64,000 bases of DNA from Streptococcus rubneri (GTDB lineage: Bacteria; Bacillota; Bacilli; Lactobacillales; Streptococcaceae): assembly GCF_004785935.1 (NCBI RefSeq), contig NZ_SRRP01000001.1, forward strand, positions 682,001 to 746,000, in the 5' to 3' direction. The position numbers were made by a program, and so were the translations under genes. The notes below the pieces were generated by a model. It searched no databases, had not been told where the DNA came from, and worked only from the letters and a program-made list of their open reading frames with translations. Positions 33,113 to 41,868 of this stretch are shown here, piece after piece. Position 1 is the stretch's first letter; each line of letters starts with the position of its first letter.

Positions 33113-34987
33113 CTATACTGATTTTGTTTCCCGTTCTAATTTAGTAACATTTTGATTTCTTGTGTTATCAAATATATTGATAAAATTCTCTAATCTCCTA
33201 ACCTTATATTCATAATCATCTATCCATTTAGTCATAAATCTTTGATTTTCTTCGATTTCTTTCTCCACCTGCTCCAGTTTGATAGCTGAAGTCAGGTTCA
33301 TCTTGGCATAGTCATATTTTGCCAGTCTTCTATTTTCTGGGTCTGAGTTGTTGAGATTGATTAAGACCTCTGCTACCTTGTTTAGATGAGCAACCTTATC
33401 CTGCAAATCTGTAATGGTCAAATCCAGCTGGGCGATTTCCTTGATTAACTCATCTTTGATTTCCTGGTAAGACTGATTGTTAAGGTCTAATTCGATAAGA
33501 AGATTCACCTCTGCGATTTTCTCTTTGAGGTTGGCAATGGTTGACCGCCTACGTTTAGGGATATGCGTGCTGCCGTGAGTAAGTTGACGGATTAGTTCAC
33601 GCCCTCTCATGTAACGATTGAGGTCTGAACTTTCTTTGTTATAGATGAAAAACTGGGCGGTCTCTCGTATAAAGACATGGTAGGACTTGTCTTGTTCGTT
33701 CTCATGAATATCCAAGTTTCGGTTTGGGATAAAGACCAAGCCGTCTTTTTTGACGCCGTAATTCATCTTGATGAAAAGACCTTCCTTGACCACCTTATCA
33801 ATCTGATACTCGGCTAGAACAACTTCAAACTCCTGAATCTGGTCATGTTTCTCTTTGAACTCCTTATAGGCTGTTAGGAGTTCCTCACTTGAGAGTTTAT
33901 CCTTGTCCTGATCTTCTTGATAGGTCTTCAAATCATAGACAAAGTTAGTCAAGTCAGACTCTGTTATGCTTTCTCTTTGGTCAAAATAATCCTCAAAGAA
34001 CTGGACATCGTACAAATTCTTCGTACTGACCTTTTTATTCTCTATAGAAATGGTTCGACCGTTCTCAGTCAAGGTAAAGGTCACATGCTTTTTCTTCAAG
34101 GAGATTGTCAGGTTTAACTGCTCTGCCATTTCCAAAAGATGAGAGAGGTCACGGGCTCTAGGCAAAAGAAAATCCAATCGCTGCTCAATGGCTCGTGTCG
34201 CAAACTGCTCTCGGAAATAGTCCTCGGTGTAGAGCTGTCTCTTATCCAGCTGCTTACCGCGAATGACCTGTTTCATCTCTCGGTCAGTCATAAGGAATCT
34301 GGCGTGCTTGTGGGAAAAATCCATCTCCACATTTAGAGCAGAAGCCTTGGCCAAAAAGTCCTCAAAGTTTTTGCTGTGTTTCATGAGAAAATAAAGCCGT
34401 TGCTTGAGTTCAAACTTATGATTGGTCTTGCGGTAAGCCTCAAACTTCTCGTGCGAATAACGGTTAGGCTGGATAATCGTTGCTCCTGCTTCCTTGGCCA
34501 AGCGGTCAGAAATCATGCGAAGGTTTCTCTCTTGAGCGTAATCCCATTTGAGCTTCTTGTCAGAATTGAGGTCGACAGAGTTTATCAGGATATGATTATG
34601 CACATGGTTTCTATCTGTGTGGGTTGTCACGATAAAACGAAAGTTTCCACCTGTCAGTTCCTTAATGGTCTCGTAGCCAATGCGGTTGATTTCCTCTGGT
34701 GTCAGCTTATCATCAGGCGAGAAAGACTGAATCAAGTGATGGGCATGGATTTTAGTTTGTTTGATCTGTTGGCGGTCGTTTCTGGAATCGTAGAGCCTGT
34801 CATTGTTAATTAAGTTGGCCTCATACATATCCACCATCTCCTCATAACTAGGAAAAACCAAATAGTTCCTCATGCCAAAATCAGAAACCAACTTCAACTG
34901 CTCCGTCTTTTCAGGATTGAGAATATACTTGATGAGGCTCTTGCGGTACTTGGTGCTGTGAACCGCAAAGTGCTTAGTGACTACCAT
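33113..34987 (-). CDS. MobP-type relaxase (Tn5252 Orf4/VirD2-like)
   Basis: A 624-residue relaxase. The N-terminal domain contains the metal-binding histidine cluster HTDRNHVHNHILINSVD (about residues 140-156) and an early histidine motif KIHAHHLIQSF (about 80). The central and C-terminal parts are helical with coiled-coil (for example DLQDKVAHLNKVAEVLINLN). It would nick one strand at oriT and pilot it into the recipient. It overlaps mobC by 14 bases. Length and layout match Tn5252-type elements. Confidence 0.92.
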   Translation of the reverse strand: MVVTKHFAVHSTKYRKSLIKYILNPEKTEQLKLVSDFGMRNYLVFPSYEEMVDMYEANLINNDRLYDSRNDRQQIKQTKIHAHHLIQSFSPDDKLTPEEINRIGYETIKELTGGNFRFIVTTHTDRNHVHNHILINSVDLNSDKKLKWDYAQERNLRMISDRLAKEAGATIIQPNRYSHEKFEAYRKTNHKFELKQRLYFLMKHSKNFEDFLAKASALNVEMDFSHKHARFLMTDREMKQVIRGKQLDKRQLYTEDYFREQFATRAIEQRLDFLLPRARDLSHLLEMAEQLNLTISLKKKHVTFTLTENGRTISIENKKVSTKNLYDVQFFEDYFDQRESITESDLTNFVYDLKTYQEDQDKDKLSSEELLTAYKEFKEKHDQIQEFEVVLAEYQIDKVVKEGLFIKMNYGVKKDGLVFIPNRNLDIHENEQDKSYHVFIRETAQFFIYNKESSDLNRYMRGRELIRQLTHGSTHIPKRRRSTIANLKEKIAEVNLLIELDLNNQSYQEIKDELIKEIAQLDLTITDLQDKVAHLNKVAEVLINLNNSDPENRRLAKYDYAKMNLTSAIKLEQVEKEIEENQRFMTKWIDDYEYKVRRLENFINIFDNTRNQNVTKLERETKSV

Positions 34988-35339
34988 AAAACTCCTTCAG
35001 TTGCTGGCATTTAATATTAAAGTCACTTTCAACTTCTTTAATCAATTGACCAATGCCCTGTACCAACAACTCACGGTCACATGGTTTTAAGATGTGAGTC
35101 TGATTGACCGTCCGTGCAATTTGATTAAGGTTGTTTCCGATACGCTTCAGTTCAAAGACCAGATCTTCATAGTTGCTGGTATCAATGGTTAGGAAGGTCA
35201 TGTTAGGGTTAAGCAAAACTTTTCTGGCATAAGCAGAGAAATTTTTACAGCAACTCTGTCCGATACGGTCGTACAAGGTCGCAAGTTCTTGGTCTGTCAG
35301 AAAAACTTTTTTAAGATTAGTTCGGTAACGATTTTCCAT
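34974..35339 (-). CDS. mobC: MobC relaxosome accessory protein
   Basis: A 121-residue MobC-family protein: FLTDQELATLYDRIGQSCCK, then YARKVLLNP, and the family signature FELKRIGNNLNQIARTVNQ, followed by a C-terminal helix. It helps the relaxase open the duplex at oriT. It overlaps the relaxase start and follows the upstream small gene by 2 bases, so the three form one mobilisation operon. Confidence 0.92.
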   Translation of the reverse strand: MENRYRTNLKKVFLTDQELATLYDRIGQSCCKNFSAYARKVLLNPNMTFLTIDTSNYEDLVFELKRIGNNLNQIARTVNQTHILKPCDRELLVQGIGQLIKEVESDFNIKCQQLKEFYGSH

Positions 35340-35341
35340 CC

Positions 35342-35704
35342 CTAACCTCCCATGTACTTGTCCCGAAAGTCTTGACTAAGTGGGATAGCCTGGTTAACCT
35401 CTGCTATTAGCTCCTGTACGCAGGTCAAGATAATCCGTAGGTGCTCTGCTGTGACTTGGTTGCTTTGTTCAGCCAAGGTAGTCACCTGTAAAATATCTCG
35501 GCTGATTTGTTCAATCTTTTGAGATTGCCAGAGAGTAAACCAGCGAATCAAAACGTCTTCGTGAGACTCTTTTTTCAATAAATTTTGGCGAAGGAATTCG
35601 GAGAAACTCTCCAATTGCTGTTCTCTCATCATTTCTTTTATCTTATTATCCTCCTGTCTTGTTATCCTGAATTGTTTTCTGATTAACTTAATATCTTGTC
35701 TCAT
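35342..35704 (-). CDS. Tn5252 Orf10-like mobilisation accessory protein
   Basis: A 120-residue basic helical protein: RQDIKLIRKQFRITRQEDNK at the N-terminus resembles a ribbon-helix-helix entry, then helices to the end. In Tn5252-family elements the gene upstream of mobC has this size and start, and a DNA-binding role at oriT is likely. It is first in the mobilisation operon, next to the candidate oriT. Confidence 0.75.
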   Translation of the reverse strand: MRQDIKLIRKQFRITRQEDNKIKEMMREQQLESFSEFLRQNLLKKESHEDVLIRWFTLWQSQKIEQISRDILQVTTLAEQSNQVTAEHLRIILTCVQELIAEVNQAIPLSQDFRDKYMGG

Positions 35705-36068
35705 GGTTTTATCCTTTCAAAAAATTACTTGCCTGACAATGTAAGGCAGCCTCACACTGTCAGTACACTTCCTAAAAGCCTCAAAAGTTTCTTTTTCGGC
35801 TTTTGCGAGCTCAGATATTGTGTCCACAATATCCCAAAAATCATATCGCCAGCCGATCAAAACCTTCTAAGTTCTGTCAGCCAACGATAAGAAACTATGG
35901 TGGCTATGCCCCCAAACCCCCAGTCAAAAATCAAGACTTGATTTTCTTAGGAATGATATTAGGATAACAGGGAAGATTTGAAAAAGGTATCACAGCTAAT
36001 ATAGTTGTGATTGACTTTCTCTGATTCTATGATAAAATTTCTGTAAACTAATTTTTGGAGAAATAAAA
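35705..36068. other. Candidate oriT region
   Basis: A non-coding region between the divergent mobilisation operon and the AlbA_2 gene. It holds a perfect 9-bp inverted repeat GATATTGTG-TC-CACAATATC (35814-35833), a C-rich block CCCCCAAACCCCC (35909-35921) and a second inverted repeat AAAATCAA-GAC-TTGATTTT (35927-35945). Position directly upstream of relaxosome genes and clustered inverted repeats fit oriT. The nic site cannot be placed. Confidence 0.5.
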
Positions 36069-37244
36069 ATGCTGAGTCTTGATCAAATACATTTACTATT
36101 GAATACTCCCGAAGATGTGTTTCATGATTTTAAACAAAAATGGCATCATTCAAAAACTGAATTGGTGCGTGATATCTTAAATTTTGTCAATACATCACAT
36201 CACGAAGATTGTTATATCATCTTTGGAATTGATAATATCACTTTAGATATAATTGGTGTAAACAATGATGATAATAGAAGAAATGAAGAAGATCTAACAG
36301 ATTTACTACATAAACTCTTTATATCAACAAATAATCAAATTAAAATTAGCATACAAACTGAAACTATAGACAACAAAGAAATTGACATCTTAATTATTCA
36401 TGATACAGATAAAGTTCCTGTATTTTTAACAAAAGATTATAAGCCTAAGAAAGATACTGCATTACCAAAAGGATTAATATATGCTAGAAATGGCTCTATA
36501 AATACTCCTAAAGACTCCTCTGCTCCTTTTGAGTTAATAAATAAGTTGTTTCAAAAGTTTAATCATACCGACTTAAATATCAAAGAGCAGTATTTTCATG
36601 TTTTAAAAGACTATAAAAATTGGTTCTTCATTGAAAATGAAGACGGAAGATTTTTTATTTATAATCCTAATCCCGATTTTTATATTAAACTTGCCGACGA
36701 TGATGCAAATCGTTTCAAAACTATGCCTTATAGTTTAAATCAATACCAGACTAATATTGATTGGCAATTAGTACAACTTCGATATCGTCATCTTACAATT
36801 GACGAATGTATGGCTATGTATTTAGATCAAGGTAATTGTCTAGTCCCTTCCCCTGAAGTAGAAAGTTTTAAAATAGATTATCAGGAGACTATTTATTATC
36901 ACTGTTTATACAAAAATACTTTAAAGTACCAATTGCTGAAAGTATTTTCTTCAATACCTGGTCTCGAAAAATATCCTTTAACTAGATTTAAAAATAGTAT
37001 AGTAATTTATGACACAAAATTAGAATTGAAAAAGACTCACAACTTGATAAATAGTAAATTCTCATCAAAAGACATAGTGAATCAACTTGAAGTTACAGAA
37101 AAAGATTTCGATTTTTACTATAAAAAAGCTAGACATAAAAATCCTGATTATAGCATACAAGAAAATCAAGTAAATCTAACTGAATTAAACTTAGTTAGAT
37201 TATTGAATAGTTTTCAAAAAACATATCTTGATAACCCACTATAA
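36069..37244 (+). CDS. AlbA_2 / Schlafen-like ATP-binding domain protein
   Basis: A 391-residue protein whose first 170 residues form an AlbA_2 (divergent AAA-4, Schlafen-like) domain: DVFHDFKQKWHHSKTELVRD, ILNFVNTSHHEDCYIIFGI and the later LPKGLIYARNGSINTP. The C-terminal 220 residues are not recognised. Such proteins occur as regulators and in defence loci. It is convergent with the Gabija-like genes, with a strong bidirectional terminator between. A role in defence is inferred only from location. Confidence 0.75.
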   Translation: MLSLDQIHLLLNTPEDVFHDFKQKWHHSKTELVRDILNFVNTSHHEDCYIIFGIDNITLDIIGVNNDDNRRNEEDLTDLLHKLFISTNNQIKISIQTETIDNKEIDILIIHDTDKVPVFLTKDYKPKKDTALPKGLIYARNGSINTPKDSSAPFELINKLFQKFNHTDLNIKEQYFHVLKDYKNWFFIENEDGRFFIYNPNPDFYIKLADDDANRFKTMPYSLNQYQTNIDWQLVQLRYRHLTIDECMAMYLDQGNCLVPSPEVESFKIDYQETIYYHCLYKNTLKYQLLKVFSSIPGLEKYPLTRFKNSIVIYDTKLELKKTHNLINSKFSSKDIVNQLEVTEKDFDFYYKKARHKNPDYSIQENQVNLTELNLVRLLNSFQKTYLDNPL

Positions 37245-37276
37245 TCAATCTTTTTAACTAGTAAAAAAGATAAAAC

Positions 37277-37319
37277 AGGCATAGAAATTAGTTTATCTAA
37301 AAAACTAATTTCTATGCCT
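37277..37319. terminator. Bidirectional terminator, 18-bp stem
   Basis: The arm AGGCATAGAAATTAGTTT at 37277-37294 has its perfect complement at 37302-37319 with a 7-base loop. It separates the convergent AlbA_2 and GajB genes. Confidence 0.8.
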
Positions 37320-37328
37320 TAATCATTA

Positions 37329-39191
37329 TTAATTAATAACATCAACTAAATTGGATTGAGTCAACAATGAATATATCTCATTAATATTTCTATTATTTTG
37401 CGGACTATTATTTCTCAATTTACAGTATGTGAATATTAAGTGACTTTTTGCTCTTGAAAGTGCGACAAAGAACGCACTTTTATCTTCTTCCGGTTGATCA
37501 TTAAAACTCCAGAATGCAGAATCCTCCAAGCCTAGAAAATAGACTACCTCATATTCTAATCCTTTACTCTTATGGATAGTCATAATTGGAATTGAGTTTT
37601 CACCCTTGAAACTAGAGACTGTATCTAGCCATTCACCTTGTGTTTGAGAATATTCTATGTATAATAACTTTGAAAAGTTCTTGACAATGATATCTAGGTC
37701 ACTTTTTCCATTGTATGTTGAAAAATTGGAAATAATTCTTTTTTCATCTATTTTTTCAATAATACAATCAATTAATTTTATCATACTTTCTTCATTGGGA
37801 ATAAAATTTGAAATTAGGTAAGTAATATCACTAACTATATTGTCAATCTCCTTATAAGATTTTGCTAAAATTAAATCATCAGTAAATTCATCTATTCCAT
37901 TGATATTTCCATAAAAATTACTAATATTTTCCCAAATTAAAGGATCTCGTTTTCCTTGACTACATGATATTAAATCTAATAATAGGTTACAAGTAGGGTC
38001 TTTTAAAAGTTCTTGATATTCATTTTCAATTCTTGCTTTAATCCCTTTACTGTTTAATGTAGTTATCAATTTTGAACTATAATCATCAACCTTCTGTTTT
38101 GCTAGGATACAAATTTCTGATGGTCGTATACCTCCTTGAATTTTTGATTCTATATCATTTGCAATTAACTCAGCTTCTAAACTTTCATTTTCAAATTCAA
38201 ATAATGTTATTTCACCCTCTTGAAATTCTGGATAATTATTTGTCTGAATAGATCTATGATTACTATTTAATATCTGATGAACCTCTTTTTGAAATTCTAC
38301 AAGTTTAGGTACAGAGCGGTGATTCATCAATAATTGATATTTATTTGAATTAAAGTCTCGAATATAGTCTGGAAAAATATCAGGCTTTGCACCTGCCCAT
38401 CTCATAATGGCTTGATTATTATCACCTACTGCAGTCAATTTACAAGTCGAATCTAAAAAACATATTTTTAATAAATTATACTGGTCATACGTAGTATCCT
38501 GAAATTCATCTAAAAATACAAATTCATATGTCATTCGAAGTGCTTTACAGACGTATTCGTTATTAGCTATTATTTGAGTAGCCAACTTTGTTATTTGTCT
38601 GTAAAAAAGGACTGGCTTATTACTCTGAGTACCTTTTAACAGATCATTTTTTATAATTGAATCATTATCACTCAAGGCAATACTTTCTGCAATTTCCTTA
38701 ATGCTATTCATCCTCATTCCAGTAGTATTTAATCCATTTCTATAAAGAACCTCTTTTATGACTTCCATTTCTTCAATCAAATAATCTTTCGACGGTCTTA
38801 TCTCTCCAGGAAGAACATTTCTAAATTGGTCTAAAATCCTCTTTTCAAATGCTGAATAAGTTAGAGAGGTAAATCGAGAAGCATATTCAGCCCCATAACG
38901 TTTTTTCACTCTTTCTTTCAAATTTGATGCAGCATCTGTCTTAAAACTTAATGCTAAAATTTTTTTCGGAGAAATACATTTATTTGTAGAGAAAAGATAG
39001 TCTAACTTTTGAGCTAATAATTCAGTTTTTCCAGCACCTGGTCCAGCAATGACTAGACAGTTGGTCACATCCTTGGCAGCTCCTAAAGCAGCCTTCTCTA
39101 TATTAATATCTACTTTAGGATGCCACTCTTCATTCTTCATCATGTTCAATAACTCCAAGTAATTCTTCAGCTCGTTTAACCATTTTTTCAA
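37329..39191 (-). CDS. gajB: UvrD/Rep-like helicase, GajB of a Gabija-like system
   Basis: A 620-residue SF1A helicase. Walker A is AGPGAGKTELLAQKL (about residue 50), DEAD-equivalent FLDEFQDTTYDQY (about 228), motif III region AVGDNNQAIMRWAGA, and motifs V/VI TIHKSKGLEYEVVYF and VALSRAKSHLIF near the end. In Gabija, GajB binds the GajA nuclease complex and is activated on sensing DNA termini. It overlaps gajA by 62 bases, as expected for the pair. It is longer than the Bacillus prototype (about 490 residues). Confidence 0.85.
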   Translation of the reverse strand: MKKWLNELKNYLELLNMMKNEEWHPKVDINIEKAALGAAKDVTNCLVIAGPGAGKTELLAQKLDYLFSTNKCISPKKILALSFKTDAASNLKERVKKRYGAEYASRFTSLTYSAFEKRILDQFRNVLPGEIRPSKDYLIEEMEVIKEVLYRNGLNTTGMRMNSIKEIAESIALSDNDSIIKNDLLKGTQSNKPVLFYRQITKLATQIIANNEYVCKALRMTYEFVFLDEFQDTTYDQYNLLKICFLDSTCKLTAVGDNNQAIMRWAGAKPDIFPDYIRDFNSNKYQLLMNHRSVPKLVEFQKEVHQILNSNHRSIQTNNYPEFQEGEITLFEFENESLEAELIANDIESKIQGGIRPSEICILAKQKVDDYSSKLITTLNSKGIKARIENEYQELLKDPTCNLLLDLISCSQGKRDPLIWENISNFYGNINGIDEFTDDLILAKSYKEIDNIVSDITYLISNFIPNEESMIKLIDCIIEKIDEKRIISNFSTYNGKSDLDIIVKNFSKLLYIEYSQTQGEWLDTVSSFKGENSIPIMTIHKSKGLEYEVVYFLGLEDSAFWSFNDQPEEDKSAFFVALSRAKSHLIFTYCKLRNNSPQNNRNINEIYSLLTQSNLVDVIN

Positions 39192-41199
39192 ACACAGGAG
39201 GTAGAAATCTTTTTAATTCATTATCACTAATAGATGATAAAAATTGCATGTGAGTTGTTGGTTTTCCTCTACCTAAAAAGAAATATTGATACCAAATCAT
39301 GAGTTTCTTTTCCTCTTCAGTAAAACTATCACCTGACCCACTCTTATCTTTTAAAGTAGCTCTTATTGCTTCCTCTTTACGTTTGTTGAAACCTTCTAAC
39401 TGCAATCTATCAAGACAGTCTAAATCACTCAATTTCACTTTTTTACTACTTCCATCCGAATCATTATATGAAACAACTGGTCCTTCTATTGAGGATAAAG
39501 TATTCAGATAATTGTCTTTATAATGTTGTAGCATCAAGAAATCAATATCTAAAGGAGATGAAAAGTAGACATTAAATTCTTCGAGTTTATTAAACCAATT
39601 ATTCAGGCGTGGTGCATCTATTGATTCAAACTCTCGTTCTCCAATCTCACTGAAATCAAGTCCCTGAGTGCGGAACCATTCTCGGAACTCTGTGTTCAAC
39701 TCATACAAATATTCAGAAATATATTTTATTCTTCCCCAACCGCCACCGTATCTCTCATTATCAAAATCCAACAAGGTAATATGAGGAATTCTGAGAGCAT
39801 TCAATAATTTCCAAAAATAGTTGACATGTCTGCCCCCTAAAGGGACAATTGAAATCTGAGAACTATCTACCTCTTTCCCAAGTAAATCAAAAAACTTTGG
39901 TAATAGCAGTTCCTCACTGTCGCCTTCACCTAGAACTATTAACTTCGCAAAATATAGTTCAGGATAAGCTTGAATTGCTCCTTTAATATATTTATAAGAT
40001 TCATCTATAGCTGGAGGTAGCTGTATATCAGAAACAATGGTTTGAAGAACTCTGTCATTATTTTCTATTCTTAAATACTTCAAATCTTCTGGGTCAATTC
40101 TTTTTACAATAGCTGGAGAATGTGACGTTAAAATTACTTGAGAGTTGTCATTATTGCCTAATTGCTTAAACCTTTTTATCAGTTTTCCAATGTGATGTGG
40201 AGCAATATGATTTTCTGGTTCTTCTATTGCTAGGATAGTTAGTACTGGTGGAATCAACTTAAATCTTGGATTATCAGGATTTTCTTCACGGTCTTTGTTA
40301 ATTTCTAACTCAATATCAAGTATCGAATCAACAAGTGAAAAATAAAAAATAGATCTCAGTCCATCTCCTAGATCTGAAACTGTAAATGCTTCTTCAGTGG
40401 TTGTTGGTGAAAATTTTAAGGCAATCTGTCTAAGTGCTGCCCCCATCTCAGAAGAATTAATAATCAACTCTGCTTGAGAAAAACGGTTATCTTCATGATA
40501 TAATTCCCATGATTTCTGAATCTCATTGTTGATCTGAGTCAATGCTCCATTTTCAGATAAAAAGGTGTTATTCAACTCATCAATTTTATCTGTAATTTCA
40601 TTTATCTCATCTTCGGTCCAATTTATACTATTTACCAACCTACTTAACATACTACCTGAAGCATTTCCCAACTCCTTCTCAGGCGTTCTTGAAGCAGGTA
40701 CATAAAGTACCCTAATTTTATCCAAATCCTTTCTAGGAGCACGATGTTTGTCTTCATCTCTAATAGTATCTTCATCAGATGAAATATAATAAATTTGAGT
40801 ATCAATACTTCCTTCAACTGTTCCATCATCTTCCCAGGAGGATTCTAATCTGATTCGTAAAAAAGGTTTTGCACCATCTTGAGAAACTGAAAAGTGCTCG
40901 AAAAATGTTGGAATGGCTGGTCCATAGACCGTTCCATCAAGTTCATCAAACTCAAAAATAGTTTCTATAAAAAGATTTCTTGTGTTTTCACCAGGTCTTA
41001 ACCCTTTTGGTAAATGAAAATCACTTTTTCGAATGATTCTATCACTTTGTTTATCTGAAAATAATTTACTCAATGCCTGTAATACACTTGTCTTTCCTGA
41101 ACTATTATTCCCTATCAGTACAGTTTGATTATTAAAGTTAATTGCTTGACACTCCCCAAAAGATCTAAAATTATTAATAACCATTTTTGTTAACTTCAT
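39130..41199 (-). CDS. gajA: OLD-family ATPase-TOPRIM nuclease, GajA of a Gabija-like system
   Basis: A 689-residue class 2 OLD nuclease. The N-terminal ABC-type ATPase has Walker A LIGNNSSGKTSVL (about 33), signature VSDLGDGLRS and Walker B LAIEEPENHIAP, then SHSPAIVKRI. The TOPRIM nuclease starts at VLGEGDSEELLLPKF (about 428) with LLDFDNERYGGG for metal binding. GajA cuts phage DNA when nucleotide pools fall. It is the first gene of the two-gene operon. The 689-residue length exceeds typical GajA (about 580) because of C-terminal insertions. Confidence 0.87.
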   Translation of the reverse strand: MKLTKMVINNFRSFGECQAINFNNQTVLIGNNSSGKTSVLQALSKLFSDKQSDRIIRKSDFHLPKGLRPGENTRNLFIETIFEFDELDGTVYGPAIPTFFEHFSVSQDGAKPFLRIRLESSWEDDGTVEGSIDTQIYYISSDEDTIRDEDKHRAPRKDLDKIRVLYVPASRTPEKELGNASGSMLSRLVNSINWTEDEINEITDKIDELNNTFLSENGALTQINNEIQKSWELYHEDNRFSQAELIINSSEMGAALRQIALKFSPTTTEEAFTVSDLGDGLRSIFYFSLVDSILDIELEINKDREENPDNPRFKLIPPVLTILAIEEPENHIAPHHIGKLIKRFKQLGNNDNSQVILTSHSPAIVKRIDPEDLKYLRIENNDRVLQTIVSDIQLPPAIDESYKYIKGAIQAYPELYFAKLIVLGEGDSEELLLPKFFDLLGKEVDSSQISIVPLGGRHVNYFWKLLNALRIPHITLLDFDNERYGGGWGRIKYISEYLYELNTEFREWFRTQGLDFSEIGEREFESIDAPRLNNWFNKLEEFNVYFSSPLDIDFLMLQHYKDNYLNTLSSIEGPVVSYNDSDGSSKKVKLSDLDCLDRLQLEGFNKRKEEAIRATLKDKSGSGDSFTEEEKKLMIWYQYFFLGRGKPTTHMQFLSSISDNELKRFLPPVFEKMVKRAEELLGVIEHDEE

Positions 41200-41337
41200 T
41201 ACTTGTCCTCGTTTCCTAAATTCAATTGTTTTAATTTTAAGTGCTATTTTCCACCTTCAACATATCTTCCTCAACCTTACTATATTTCCCAAAAAGGCAT
41301 CATTGAAGAGTGACAGATACTTAACCTTGATCTATTT

Positions 41338-41505
41338 TTAAAGCATAGACACATATTCTATGAATTCCTGGCAAATAGTGTCTATAAATTCTGTTGAAAT
41401 GGTACTTGTTCCGTTTTTATAACAGCTAAGGGCTATTGCGTAAAATTTATACAATTCGAGCAAATCTGTTTTTGTCAGGTCATGTGTCTTTCGTAGAATT
41501 TTATA
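41338..41505 (-). pseudogene. Possible remnant reading frame in the gajA upstream region
   Basis: A stop-free stretch without a start codon reads KTHDLTKTDLLELYKFYAIA, then a Ser-rich segment and ends EFIDTICQEFIEYVSML. It has plausible amino-acid composition but no ATG or binding site. The rest of 41200-41836 is AT-rich with no recognisable gene and presumably contains the gajA promoter and the plus-strand promoter for the SHMT-like gene. Confidence 0.3.
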
Positions 41506-41836
41506 TTGTTACCAATTATAGTATGCCCCTTTTACTTGATAACGCTATTATAACATTTAAAAATTAAAAAATAGGTTCTAAATTAATAGAAAGTATAATA
41601 CTAAAATTAGAATTTTTCGTGATAATTCTATAAAATGTTACTTTTCTAATAAACTTGTACTTATTTCCTTCAAATTACACAACTCTCTAGTTGTTGTAAG
41701 TTTTTAATTGACTCAAAGGTATTCGATATAATTACAAAACAGTGTTTTACTTTATAGTTGGCCAATATCATTTAATTTTAACTAAAAAAATCATTATACA
41801 AATCAAGCTACTAAAGATGAATTTATGATATACTAC

Positions 41837-41863
41837 TGATAATAAATTGTTATCGGTAGGAGA
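41837..41863 (+). repeat. 27-bp inverted repeat, left site (candidate recombination site)
   Basis: It is identical to the reverse complement of 45380-45406. The centre has arms GATAA and TTATC around the asymmetric 7-base spacer TAAATTG. Extending outward gives CTACTGATAA against CTACCGATAA, arms matching at 9 of 10, the architecture of a tyrosine-recombinase core site. The inner end contains the ribosome-binding site TAGGAGA of the SHMT-like gene. Confidence 0.8.
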
Positions 41864-41868
41864 AGTCA

